From Apodemus sylvaticus (taxonomy: Eukaryota; Chordata; Mammalia; Rodentia; Muridae), in NCBI RefSeq assembly GCF_947179515.1, contig NC_067481.1, forward strand, positions 43,520,900 to 43,584,899: a stretch of 64,000 nucleotides of DNA, read 5' to 3'. Shown here in pieces: positions 58,376 to 64,000 of the stretch (positions within the stretch are counted from its first letter, which is position 1; each line of letters starts with the position of its first letter). The translations under genes and the position numbers were made by a program. The notes under the pieces are model-generated. The model was not told the DNA's origin. It did no database searches and worked only from the letters and a program-made list of their open reading frames with translations.

Positions 58376-59446
58376 CAAGTGTGCGAACTCAGGGCCTTTG
58401 TCTAAGCCACCATCTACTAGTCTGTGTTTCCTCTCATTAATCATTGCACCTCTCAGGACTTCATTTTCCTTCTCTGTGAAATAGGAGGAACACCTGCGTG
58501 CCGCCTCTTCACCCACATGCCCAATTCCAAGAATCTGCACATGTGTGCCAGTCTACCTCCACCATACTGTCGTCCCAGAAGTCCAGTCTCACGGATTTAA
58601 CTTTGCTGATGTCTGGGAAGTTGCGGTGGACGCCAGAGCAGTGGAGACAGATGAAAATCCCCAGCTTGTAAGAGGCCCAGTCAGGATCTGCAGGGTGGAA
58701 GAGCAGGATCTCCGCTGAGCTGGACAAGGACTGGACTAGGGTGCAGGGACAGTTAGGATTCTGGGTCGGAGGCAAGCTCTGCCACGCCGGCAATCCTTTC
58801 TCTCTTGGTCCCCAACCTTGGACAACTGAGGTGACATCATGAACTGTGCTTAGCCCACCCTTTGGCTCGACGACACCCAGGAGACCTCGGAAGGGGGAAC
58901 CGAGGAGAGCGGGCGAGTGAGGGACCTGCTCGGAGGCTTGGGGCCTGGAGCCAGCCACATTCAGCATCCTCGGTCATCGCGTGGTAGTGAGGGTCGCGGA
59001 GACCCTGGAGGCACCGGGGTGAGGACCTCAGGGTCCGAGAACGCGGTAAGGGCCCGGGGTCTGAGATGGTGTCCAGTGCCGGGTCCTGGGTGGTAAGCTG
59101 CCCGGTGGAAGAGCGAGAGAAACCCAGGGCATGGACCGCATCTGATGCGGAGCGAGGACCGAGGTCCCGGGCTTCGGGAGCAGGGACACGGAGGACCGTC
59201 GGGGCCGCCCGAAACTCTCCAGCGAGAAGGACTGGGGTCCCGAGCGAGGAGCGAGTCTGAGTCGCGCGTCGACGTGCTCCTATGGAAGGAGCCGGTGGGC
59301 CAGGGGCCGGGGCCGCGGCTGGCTGCACCTGCCCCGCGCACCGAGCCCTTACCCGCTGCCCCGCAGTCGGCGCAGTGCCCGTTGCCGGTGCCCGCAGCCT
59401 GCAGTAGCTCCAGCAACCGCTTCTTATTGCGCTCGCGGTCCCCCAT
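35904..59446 (-). CDS. Adap2: Adap2 (centaurin-alpha-2), ArfGAP with dual PH domains, complete 11-exon gene
   Basis: Coding exons in transcript order: 59353-59446, 58557-58687, 56509-56600, 53165-53244, 51094-51206, 47605-47751, 43306-43389, 39736-39798, 38490-38567, 37099-37327 and 35904-35938. They total 1146 nt and 381 aa, equal to the human length I recall. An ArfGAP zinc finger C25-x2-C28-x16-C45-x2-C48 with arginine finger R53 occupies the N terminus; PH1 spans about 133-235 (GFLWKRGRDN start) and PH2 about 255-360 (QGFMEKTGPK start). The family binds PI(4,5)P2/PI(3,4,5)P3 at the plasma membrane and stimulates GTP hydrolysis on ARF6; ADAP2 is also reported on microtubules and as an interferon-induced antiviral factor. 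All introns are GT-AG and all phases agree. The ATG has G at -3 and +4. Structure is read directly; function is family knowledge. Confidence 0.97.
35939..37098 (-). other. Adap2 intron 10
   Basis: One antisense B1 at 36263-36428, a (CAAA)n-like tract near 36080-36118 and a 19-A run at 36941-36959. 36430-36940 appears unique and non-coding. Confidence 0.75.
36263..36428 (-). repeat. B1 SINE
   Basis: aacagagtctcattatgtag, taggtagaccagggtggctt and accacaccaggc. Confidence 0.85.
37099..37327 (-). CDS. Adap2: Adap2 exon 10 (rest of PH2)
   Basis: 229 nt, residues 295-370 plus one base. Acceptor TTTTCAG|GATGCT, donor CTCCTCA|GTGAGA. Encodes DAFEQGQVFLGSSEQGYEVW to TEKEQREWLESLRGVLSSPL and SPLHLL. 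Confidence 0.96.
37479..37650 (+). repeat. B2 SINE with an L1 in its tail
   Basis: Near-consensus sense B2; the (aaat)n tail is interrupted by the following L1 end and resumes as atagatctttaaaaac at about 37780. Confidence 0.9.
37653..37778 (+). mobile_element. L1 3' end, 5'-truncated (about 125 bp)
   Basis: gggtgggaggacagggggag, tatgggacttttggg, accattggaaatgtaaat and gaataaaaaaaa are the terminal murine L1 3' UTR and tail. This is the same segment as the minus-strand copy at 5771-5925. Confidence 0.85.
38490..38567 (-). CDS. Adap2: Adap2 exon 9 (PH2)
   Basis: 78 nt, residues 269-294, phase 0. Acceptor TTGCAG|CATAGA, donor CCCCTG|GTAAGA. Encodes HREPFKKRWFALDPQERRLL and YYKNPL; the KKRWF basic strand is typical of phosphoinositide-binding PH domains. 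Confidence 0.95.
38568..39735 (-). other. Adap2 intron 8
   Basis: A partial antisense B1 (38845-38945), a (CCCT)n microsatellite (39000-39042) and an old B1-like antisense copy (39085-39180). The remainder is unique and non-coding. Confidence 0.75.
39000..39042 (+). repeat. (CCCT)n microsatellite
   Basis: About ten ccct units. Confidence 0.95.
39736..39798 (-). CDS. Adap2: Adap2 exon 8 (start of PH2)
   Basis: 63 nt, residues 248-268, phase 0. Acceptor CTCCAG|CTCGTG, donor CCAAAG|GTACAT. Encodes LVPLITRNYLKQGFMEKTGP then K. Confidence 0.95.
40066..40230 (+). repeat. B1 SINE, 5' truncated
   Basis: gtgtaatcccagcactctgg to ccctgtctca and an A-rich tail. Confidence 0.9.
40250..40460 (+). repeat. 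B1 SINE with long purine-rich tail
   Basis: caggcatggtggtgcgtgtc, deleted in the middle, then a (caaaaa)/(gaagaa) tail. Confidence 0.85.
41430..41568 (-). repeat. B1 SINE, old
   Basis: gctcaggctggcctcaaact and aagtgctgggattatagg. Confidence 0.8.
41585..41659 (-). repeat. ID-like tRNA-derived SINE
   Basis: aggcaagtgctctactgctg and gagccacacccctgctcc match an antisense ID (tRNA-Ala-derived) element; not a functional tRNA. Confidence 0.65.
42470..42600 (+). repeat. B1 SINE, 5' truncated
   Basis: gcacttgggaggcaaaggct ... acagtgagactgtgtc. Confidence 0.82.
43306..43389 (-). CDS. Adap2: Adap2 exon 7 (PH1 C-terminal helix)
   Basis: 84 nt, residues 220-247, phase 0. Acceptor TGGCAG|GAGATA, donor TCTGAG|GTGAGC. 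Encodes EIVDWFNALRAARLQYLKLA, including the conserved PH-domain Trp. Confidence 0.97.
43484..43521 (+). repeat. (AC)n microsatellite
   Basis: About 19 AC units, roughly 95 bp upstream of Adap2 exon 7 in transcript direction. Confidence 0.95.
44300..44620 (-). repeat. B1 SINE interrupted by another B1
   Basis: An old antisense B1 (44310-44390, resuming at 44551) is interrupted by a better-preserved antisense B1 at 44396-44550. ttagccttgaactctt and taaccttgaacctttg look like the diverged target duplication. Confidence 0.78.
44741..44806 (+). repeat. (CT)n(AC)n compound microsatellite
   Basis: About 21 CT followed by about 11 AC. Confidence 0.95.
45945..46105 (+). repeat. B1 SINE, diverged
   Basis: agccaggtggtagtggcaca ... 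gccagggctgcacagagaga. Confidence 0.82.
47153..47300 (-). repeat. B1 SINE, diverged
   Basis: tatagaccaagttggcttca and gtgccactatagcc. Confidence 0.78.
47450..47500 (+). repeat. (GCN)n / (CAG)-type trinucleotide tract
   Basis: ggcagcggcggcggcagcag followed by agtaacagtaacagcagtag. It lies about 105 bp inside intron 6 from the exon 6 donor and is not coding. Confidence 0.9.
47605..47751 (-). CDS. Adap2: Adap2 exon 6 (PH1)
   Basis: 147 nt, residues 171-219, phase 0 on both sides. Acceptor TTCTAG|GGTAAA, donor GGAAAG|GTGAGA. Encodes GKAPKAVISIRDLNATFQTE to LFVYHDSGK. Confidence 0.96.
48676..48826 (-). repeat. B1 SINE
   Basis: gacagggcttctctgtgaac ... ggcattaaaggcatacacc. Confidence 0.86.
48992..49190 (+). 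repeat. B2 SINE
   Basis: ggggctggagagatggctca, core caaccacatagtggcttac, tail (ataa)n. Confidence 0.93.
50230..50375 (-). repeat. B1 SINE, diverged
   Basis: gacagagtcttgctatacag and a duplicated ctggaactcact block. Confidence 0.75.
50545..50740 (-). repeat. B1 SINE with 25-bp internal tandem duplication
   Basis: (gttt)n tail and B1 body; the block beginning tgctgggattagtgtcacaa occurs twice in tandem (about 50676-50700 and 50701-50725). Confidence 0.88.
50783..50925 (+). repeat. B1 SINE, diverged
   Basis: agccaagcaaggtggcacac ... gagactctgtctca and a poly-A tail. Confidence 0.82.
51094..51206 (-). CDS. Adap2: Adap2 exon 5 (start of PH1)
   Basis: 113 nt, residues 133-170. Acceptor GGTTAAG|GTAACC, donor GAGGAG|GTAAGA. 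Encodes NREGFLWKRGRDNAQFLRRR and FVLLSREGLLKYYTKEE, the first strands of PH1 with basic phosphoinositide-binding residues. Confidence 0.95.
51775..51957 (-). repeat. B1 SINE, near consensus
   Basis: Poly-T/(gtt)n, tgagacagggcttctctgta, full body, gtgcgccgccgccccgccac. Confidence 0.93.
52104..52320 (+). repeat. B4-type SINE (ID + B1 fusion)
   Basis: ID-like half (ggctgtggctcagctggaag ... cccagcactgc) followed by a B1-like half ending actttgcctcaaaag. Confidence 0.7.
52446..52560 (+). repeat. (TATACACA)n alternating purine-pyrimidine tract
   Basis: About 14 units of atatacac with small register changes. It also explains the Tyr/Ile/Thr-rich open frames here, which are not genes. Confidence 0.95.
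53165..53244 (-). CDS. Adap2: Adap2 exon 4
   Basis: 80 nt. Acceptor CTTTTTAG|GGTCTT, donor CCCCAG|GTAAAG. Encodes VLKEQWIRAKYERQEFMADE and KTVSPP; the end of the ArfGAP domain. Confidence 0.95.
53245..56508 (-). other. Adap2 intron 3
   Basis: A B4-like antisense copy (53700-53930) with an internal C run, a partial antisense B1 (54040-54150), a B3-type antisense copy (54660-54856), a B1 antisense copy (54857-55000), an ID-like sense element (55120-55200) and an old antisense B1 (56225-56350). 55200-56220 is about 1 kb without repeat or gene that I can recognise. Confidence 0.72.
56509..56600 (-). CDS. Adap2: Adap2 exon 3
   Basis: 92 nt, residues 76-106. Acceptor CTTACAG|TTCATG, donor TGCCT|GTAAGT. 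Encodes FMTHNGNLSVKAKFEARVPA and onward to NDC plus part of Leu. Confidence 0.96.
56670..56805 (+). repeat. B1 SINE, diverged
   Basis: gtgagttctaggacagccag and gtagagaaaccctgttg, with a decayed left half. Confidence 0.75.
56867..56922 (+). repeat. (GACA)n(GATA)n microsatellite
   Basis: gacagacagacagacagata, then gata/gatg units. Confidence 0.95.
58327..58371 (+). repeat. (CA)n microsatellite
   Basis: About 22 CA units, roughly 185 bp from the exon 2 donor. Confidence 0.95.
58557..58687 (-). CDS. Adap2: Adap2 exon 2 (ArfGAP core)
   Basis: 131 nt, residues 32-75. Acceptor CCTGCAG|ATCCTG, donor GTGGAG|GTAGAC. Holds C45/C48, arginine finger R53 and WASYKLGIFICLHC. Confidence 0.97.
58688..59352 (-). 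other. Adap2 intron 1 (GC-rich)
   Basis: Short 665-bp intron with high CpG content continuing the promoter island. Long open frames on both strands here reflect GC richness. Confidence 0.85.
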
Positions 59447-59660
59447 GGCCGGCCCAGAGGTCTCAGCGGGGCTCAGCCCCGCCACCTCTGTGCTTCCCGC
59501 TCCTGAACGCCCATGGTCCGGCGTTTCCCTGGCCGCCGGAGAAGGATTCACATCCCCAAGCCTCCAGGACAGTTCAGCCGCCGGCCCCGCCCACTGAACA
59601 GCAGGGCCCGCCTCCAGGTCTTCAGTCACGCCCCTGGATGATATGCCCCGCCCTAAGGCA
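58860..59660 (-). promoter_or_regulatory. Adap2: CpG-island promoter of Adap2
   Basis: CpG-dense block spanning exon 1, part of intron 1 and the upstream flank. GC boxes ggccccgcccac (about 59583-59594) and gccccgccctaa (about 59643-59654) lie 140-210 bp before the ATG. No TATA box seen. Confidence 0.75.
59353..59446 (-). CDS. Adap2: Adap2 exon 1
   Basis: 94 nt, residues 1-31, phase 1; donor CAGCGG|GTAAGG. Encodes MGDRERNKKRLLELL and the first zinc-finger pair C25/C28. Confidence 0.96.
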
Positions 59661-59894
59661 GCGTCGCCAAGCTCCACCACCTGAGGGGAGGGACCGAAGT
59701 ACACCAGATCTAATCTAGCCTAGTTACTTGCTAACTATAGAGACCATGGTTTATTCGCTCTGTACCTCATTGTCCACATCTGAAAAAGAGTCATTATAAG
59801 GCCACTGTGACTATTTCCTCATTATGGAAACGTTCTGCACAGGAGGGACAGATTGTAATACTCAGGGAGTTCAGAAAAGTACAATATTCTTGGA

Positions 59895-60044
59895 TTTTTT
59901 TTTTTTTTCGAGACAGGGTTTCTCTGTATAGCCCTGGCTGTCCTGGAATTCACTCTGTAGATCAGGCTGGCCTCGAACTCAGAGATCCGCCTGCCTCTGC
60001 CTCCCAGAGTGCTGGGATTACAGGAATGCGCCACCACCGCCCAG
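59895..60044 (-). repeat. B1 SINE, near consensus
   Basis: Poly-T, cgagacagggtttctctgta ... ccaccaccgcccagc; acaatattctt and acaagattctt flank it. Confidence 0.93.
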
Positions 60045-60494
60045 CACAAGATTCTTAAGGTTGGGGAAAGAAGACCCTTTGCTAGGCTGCCTGCAAGGTG
60101 AGCAGGGAGAGCCAGCCAAACAGCGTTCATGAATAGGCATTTACACTGGGTAGACTTTTGGCAATGCCACTTCTTTTGAGACATCCATTCTCTTGTAAGT
60201 AACCTTAATAAACTCACTGGTTCTTCATGTTAGACTTGGGTACGATTATTGGGTCTATCGATGGCGTGCTACATGGGGGAACAGGCATTTGCTCATTTCT
60301 CTCATCTCCCACGTAGACAACAGGCATGTGTCTGCGCTTCAGGGCTCCTTGGAAACACTGGGCATGCTCTGATTTGTATAACGTGTTCTGCAGGTCTCAT
60401 ATCTGTTTAGATGACAGAGCAAGCTGCAGATGCCCCCTTCTCAGAACACTCTCCATAATTCCCAATCCCCAGACCTGGTTCTGATACCATTCCT

Positions 60495-60676
60495 TATTTT
60501 TTTTAGATTTATTTATTATAAAATAATAAGTACACTGCTGCTGTCTTTGGACGCACCAGAAGAGGGTGTCAGATCTCCTTACGGGTGGTTGTGAGCCACC
60601 ATGTGGTTGCTGGGATTTGAACTCAGGCCCTTTGGAAGAGCAGTCAATGCTCTTAACCGCTGAGCCATCTCTCCAG
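60495..60676 (-). repeat. B2 SINE
   Basis: Antisense B2, tagatttatttattataaaa to gccatctctccagcac. Confidence 0.92.
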
Positions 60677-61277
60677 CACCCCCCCACACCTGTTACCATT
60701 CCTTAAGAGTGCCATCTATCCTCCATACCCCTGATTGTATCTGTGGTCCTTGTCACATTACAATAACTTAGATAACTGTGTTAATTCCAATCCCTGTGGC
60801 CTCACTAGAGTTCAGTGTTAATATTTTACTCCGGAATCATCCATAGTTCTGAGAAAAGACCTCTACCCCTACCCATTTTTAGAAAATTGATACATTTTCA
60901 TGACTGGATTCCCCAGGAAATAGAGCATCCTAGACAGCTGGAGCCTGTGAAATTCCATCACTGTGATGGGGACAAGGTGGTCTTGAAACTGTTTCACTAA
61001 ATCTCTCCTCTTTGATACCCAGTGACACACTGGAGGAGTCTAATCATTCATCTGTAACACACATGGGTTTCTTTTTTTTCCACACATGGGTTTCTATCCT
61101 GAAGGAACTGTGGCCTTCCATACCCACATTCAACACACACACACACACACAGTAGCCCCATAATGGTGATATATACCTAGGTCTCCACAAATTTAATATA
61201 TGAATGTTGCAGCTGGGGCTGCAACTCTTCATGTTTGTGACAGAACTGTGTTCCATCATTTCTTTAAACCTAGGCCT

Positions 61278-61442
61278 TGCCGGGCAGTGGTGGCGCACGC
61301 CTGTAATCGCAGCACTCTGGGAGGCAGAGGCAGGTGGATTTCTGAGTTCGAGGCCAGCCTGGTCTGCAGTGTGAGTTCCAGGACAGCCAGGGCTACACAG
61401 AGAAACCCTGTCTCAAAAACAAACAAACAAACAAACAAAAAC
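61278..61442 (+). repeat. B1 SINE with 11-bp target-site duplication
   Basis: Near-consensus B1 with a (caaa)n tail; aacctaggcct at 61267-61277 and 61443-61453. Confidence 0.94.
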
Positions 61443-62039
61443 AACCTAGGCCTCATCTGAGAGATGAAGATTTTGAGGGGAGCTGAGGCAGCTTACAAAT
61501 CTCTGAGAAGCCAGAGGTTTCCTTGCTTTTCTGACAGGAACTCATCTGGAACGCTAGCTTTCTTTTCTCTCCATCCCCATAGTGGAGGAGGTCAAGTTGT
61601 CAGACCTGAAGAAGAGAAAGCAGCACATTCCAGAAACAGCCAGCCATTAGGGGTCTTGACCTGTGTTGGGTTTGGGGCGGCTAGCCCAGGAGCATCCGTA
61701 AAGGAACCAGTAAGAGGGCCAGCTGGGGTCAGGAGGCAAGAAACTATTTACCAAACAAACCCAGAGATGATTCATTTCCGCTGCACTGAATTAAAAAAGG
61801 GACAGAAATAAGTCTCCCAGGAGGAGGATGGGAAAGACAGCAATGTAAGGTATGCAGGCAGAGGGGGGAGGCATAGAGGGGAGGGCTCGCGCCACGGTTA
61901 CCTCTCCTTTGCTCTCCTTAGGGTAAAGCTGGTCCATTTGGAGCCCCAGATTTTTTAGTCACCTGTAGCATCTTGACTCTTTTTTCTTTAAAAGATTTAT
62001 TTTATGTATATAAATATACATTATCACATTCAACACATC

Positions 62040-62042
62040 TAG

Positions 62043-62082
<40 letters not shown>

Positions 62083-62235
62083 ACAGTGGTTAGAGCACTG
62101 GCTGCTCTTCTAAAGGATGTCAACTTACAACTATCTGAAGGTCCAGTTCTAGGGGATCGGATGCCCTCTTCTGTCCTTTGAGGGCACTCAAAACCGTGAT
62201 CACATAAACAGACACAGATCTACAGATAGGTTAAA
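62040..62235 (+). repeat. B3-type SINE preceded by (GA)n
   Basis: (ga)n at 62046-62080, then gtggttagagcactggctgc and a B3-like body. Confidence 0.75.
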
Positions 62236-62774
62236 AAAAAAACAATAAAAACCCACCCCCAACACAAACACACACATACACATACTCACACACACTCATA
62301 CACACACAGTCACATACACACTCACACACAGTCACAGTCACACACACACTCACACACTCACTCACCGCCCCAGAAATCCCACACCCATCACCACTCTGCT
62401 GCATTCATCTTATAACTGAAAGCTTGTGACCTTTATTTTCCCTACTGATTTTCAAACCATGCTCATCATCTAACAGAAACTTTGTCACCCACTCCTGGAT
62501 TTGGCATGGTAGAAGCTTTACTCCGCCCATGTGCTCAGAGATGACAAGCCAAAGAGATGTGGGAGTAACCCTTTCATCATAGCTCCTCAAGGGGCAGACA
62601 CAGAAAGATTGAGAGTTTGAGGTGTGCCTGATTTACACAGTGAGTTCCAAACCATATATATATATATACACATACATATATATGTATGTATATATATATT
62701 TTAAAGCTTTATATTATCTCTATGTATATGTGTATGTAAAAATAAATCATTTCAAAGTATTTATTTTTGGTTTT

Positions 62775-62968
62775 TGGGGTTTTTTTTTTGTTTGTTTGTT
62801 TTTTTGTTTTGTTTTTTGGATTTGGTTTTTTCCGAGACAGGGTTTCTTTGTATAGCCCTGGCTGTCCTGGAACTCACTCTGTAGACTAGGCCGGCCTCAA
62901 ACTCAGAAATCTGCCTGCCTCTGCCTCCCAGTGCTGGGATTATAGGAGTGTGCCACCACTGCCCTGCA
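62775..62968 (-). repeat. B1 SINE with 16-bp target-site duplication
   Basis: Full antisense B1; caaagtatttattttt at 62753-62768 and 62969-62984. Confidence 0.94.
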
Positions 62969-62985
62969 CAAAGTATTTATTTTTA

Positions 62986-63178
62986 AATTATGTGTATTTG
63001 TGGGTAGTTATGTGTCTCTGAGCACAGATGCCACAGATGTGTGGAGTCCAAAGGAATTGGTGCCCTTGGAGGTAGAGTTAAGGGTAGTTTCCAGCCACTG
63101 TCTAGGTGCTGGGAACCTAATGTGGGTCTTCTGCCAGAACTGAAAGCACTCATAACTGCTGGGCCATCTCTCCAGCCC
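62986..63178 (-). repeat. B3-type SINE
   Basis: tgtgtggagtccaaaggaat, taggtgctgggaacctaatg and gccatctctccagccc. Confidence 0.8.
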
Positions 63179-63223
63179 TTAAAGAAATCTTTTCTTTTTC
63201 TTCTTCAAGAATTGATAAGTTTT

Positions 63224-63378
63224 CTGGGCAGTGGTGGCGCATGCCAGCACTTTAACCCCAGCACTTGGGAGGCAGAGGCAGGTGGATCTTTGAGTTCAAG
63301 GCCAGCCTGGTCTACAGAGTGAGTTCCAGGTCAGCCAGGGCTACACAGAGAAACCCTTTCTTGGAAAAAAAAAAAAAG
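63224..63378 (+). repeat. B1 SINE
   Basis: tgggcagtggtggcgcatgc, ttgggaggcagaggcaggtg, poly-A tail. Confidence 0.92.
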
Positions 63379-63442
63379 AATTAATAAGCTTGCATCACAG
63401 CACCTATAGCCAGTCCTCCCTCCTTCATAATGGTCACTTCTT

Positions 63443-63656
63443 TTATTTTTTTAAAGGTTTTTTGGTTTGTTTGTTTTTTTTAAGATTTATTTATTTATTA
63501 TATGTAAGTACACTGTAGCTGTCTTCAGACATTAGAAGAGGGCATCAGATCTCATTACGGATGGTTGTGAGTCACCATGTGGTTGCTGGGATTTGAACTC
63601 AGGACCTCCAGAAAAGCAGTCAGTGCTCTTAACCGCTGAGCCATCTCTACAGCCCT
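63443..63656 (-). repeat. B2 SINE with target-site duplication
   Basis: Antisense B2; ataatggtcacttctt (63427-63442) and ataattgtcacttctt (63657-63672) flank it with one mismatch. Confidence 0.92.
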
Positions 63657-64000
63657 ATAATTGTCACTTCTTCAGCCATGTGCAGTTGGCTGGATGGGAG
63701 AGTTGAGTCTTAGAGGGCCCTCTGCCCCAGGCACCACCTTCACAGACCTCATTTCACTAGTCTTGGAAGAACAGTCAAGTCCTAGCGAATCCAAATATGG
63801 TTCAGAATTTAGGATGTGTGCTCTCCAGATGAGACCTGTGGAGCTGCTCAAAGCCTATCTGGGTGACTCAGCAGGTTCCTGGTGAGGTTAGAGAGCTCAT
63901 GGCTGAGTCCCACGGCCTTAAATCACAGCTTCCCTGTCCTAACCAGCCACATGGCCAAGAGGTGACCCTGAGCCTCCCCAGATCTAGAAAATGAGAAAGA

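Larger units (their letters stand above)
56601..58556 (-). other. Adap2 intron 2
   Basis: Contains a B1, a (GATA/GACA)n tract, a B3-type sense copy (58158-58310) and a CA microsatellite. 57000-58150 is the longest repeat-poor stretch in the gene and shows no reading frame or family I recognise. Confidence 0.72.
59661..64000. other. Upstream flank of Adap2, no gene recognised
   Basis: SINE-rich. 60046-60490, 60677-61130, 61454-61980 and 63660-64000 look unique but show no exon I can identify on either strand. A (GA)n tract (62046-62080), a CA-rich tract (62240-62365) and an (AT)n tract (62655-62705) are present. Confidence 0.65.

Noticed and set aside
58837..59328. 163-codon minus-strand frame in Adap2 intron 1
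   Set aside because: Low-complexity Pro/Ala/Arg/Ser product inside a CpG-rich intron, with no recognisable domain.
58961..59704. 247-codon minus-strand open frame containing the Adap2 start
   Set aside because: It continues upstream of the strong-context ATG and through the GC-rich intron 1. The spliced frame from MGDRERN into exon 2 gives the complete ArfGAP zinc finger, so the longer frame is accidental.
59700..64000. Possible exons of Tefm, which I recall as the next gene beyond Adap2
   Set aside because: No coding similarity or CpG island seen on either strand; the gene probably starts beyond the right edge.

Overview
This is intron-bearing mammalian DNA from a murine rodent (house mouse or a close relative). 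The evidence is a very dense load of B1 (7SL-derived), B2, B3 and B4/ID (tRNA-derived) SINEs, several near consensus and carrying intact target-site duplications, plus mouse-type L1 3' ends and solo LTRs. The genes are split into short exons with GT-AG borders and CpG-island promoters. I read the window as mouse chromosome 11 (human 17q11.2) in reverse orientation; that placement rests on gene content and was not checked by search.

Three protein genes lie head to tail, all on the minus strand. At the left edge is the first coding exon of Rhot1 (Miro1, 2926-2962) under a CpG island, with its intron 1 running off the window. Next is complete Rnf135 (Riplet; ATG at 30669, stop at 12262; 5 coding exons, 418 aa). 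Last is complete Adap2 (centaurin-alpha-2; ATG at 59446, stop at 35904; 11 coding exons, 381 aa). Every Rnf135 and Adap2 junction was phased by hand and the reading frame is continuous from ATG to stop in both.

Region by region: 1-2925 Rhot1 intron 1; 2750-3345 Rhot1 promoter island; 3.5-11.2 kb intergenic SINE field; 11.2-12.3 kb putative Rnf135 3' UTR containing a minisatellite of 13 x 35 bp; 12.3-30.7 kb Rnf135 with two solo LTRs and three copies of another LTR-like family in its introns; 30.8-35.3 kb intergenic, with a hAT-type (URR1-like) element split by two opposed B2s; 35.3-59.4 kb Adap2; 58.9-59.7 kb Adap2 promoter island; 59.7-64 kb SINE-rich upstream flank with no recognised gene.

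The three genes are not an operon. Rnf135 is a RING/PRY-SPRY ubiquitin ligase that activates RIG-I, Adap2 is an ArfGAP with two PH domains that acts on ARF6 at phosphoinositide-rich membrane, and Rhot1 is an outer-mitochondrial-membrane GTPase. As I recall the human map, RNF135 is followed by NF1 and RHOT1 lies farther along, so the Rnf135-Rhot1 adjacency seen here marks a rearranged junction. I found no CRISPR array, no tRNA or rRNA gene and no unknown multi-gene system. The unusual material is repeat architecture and a few exon-level oddities.
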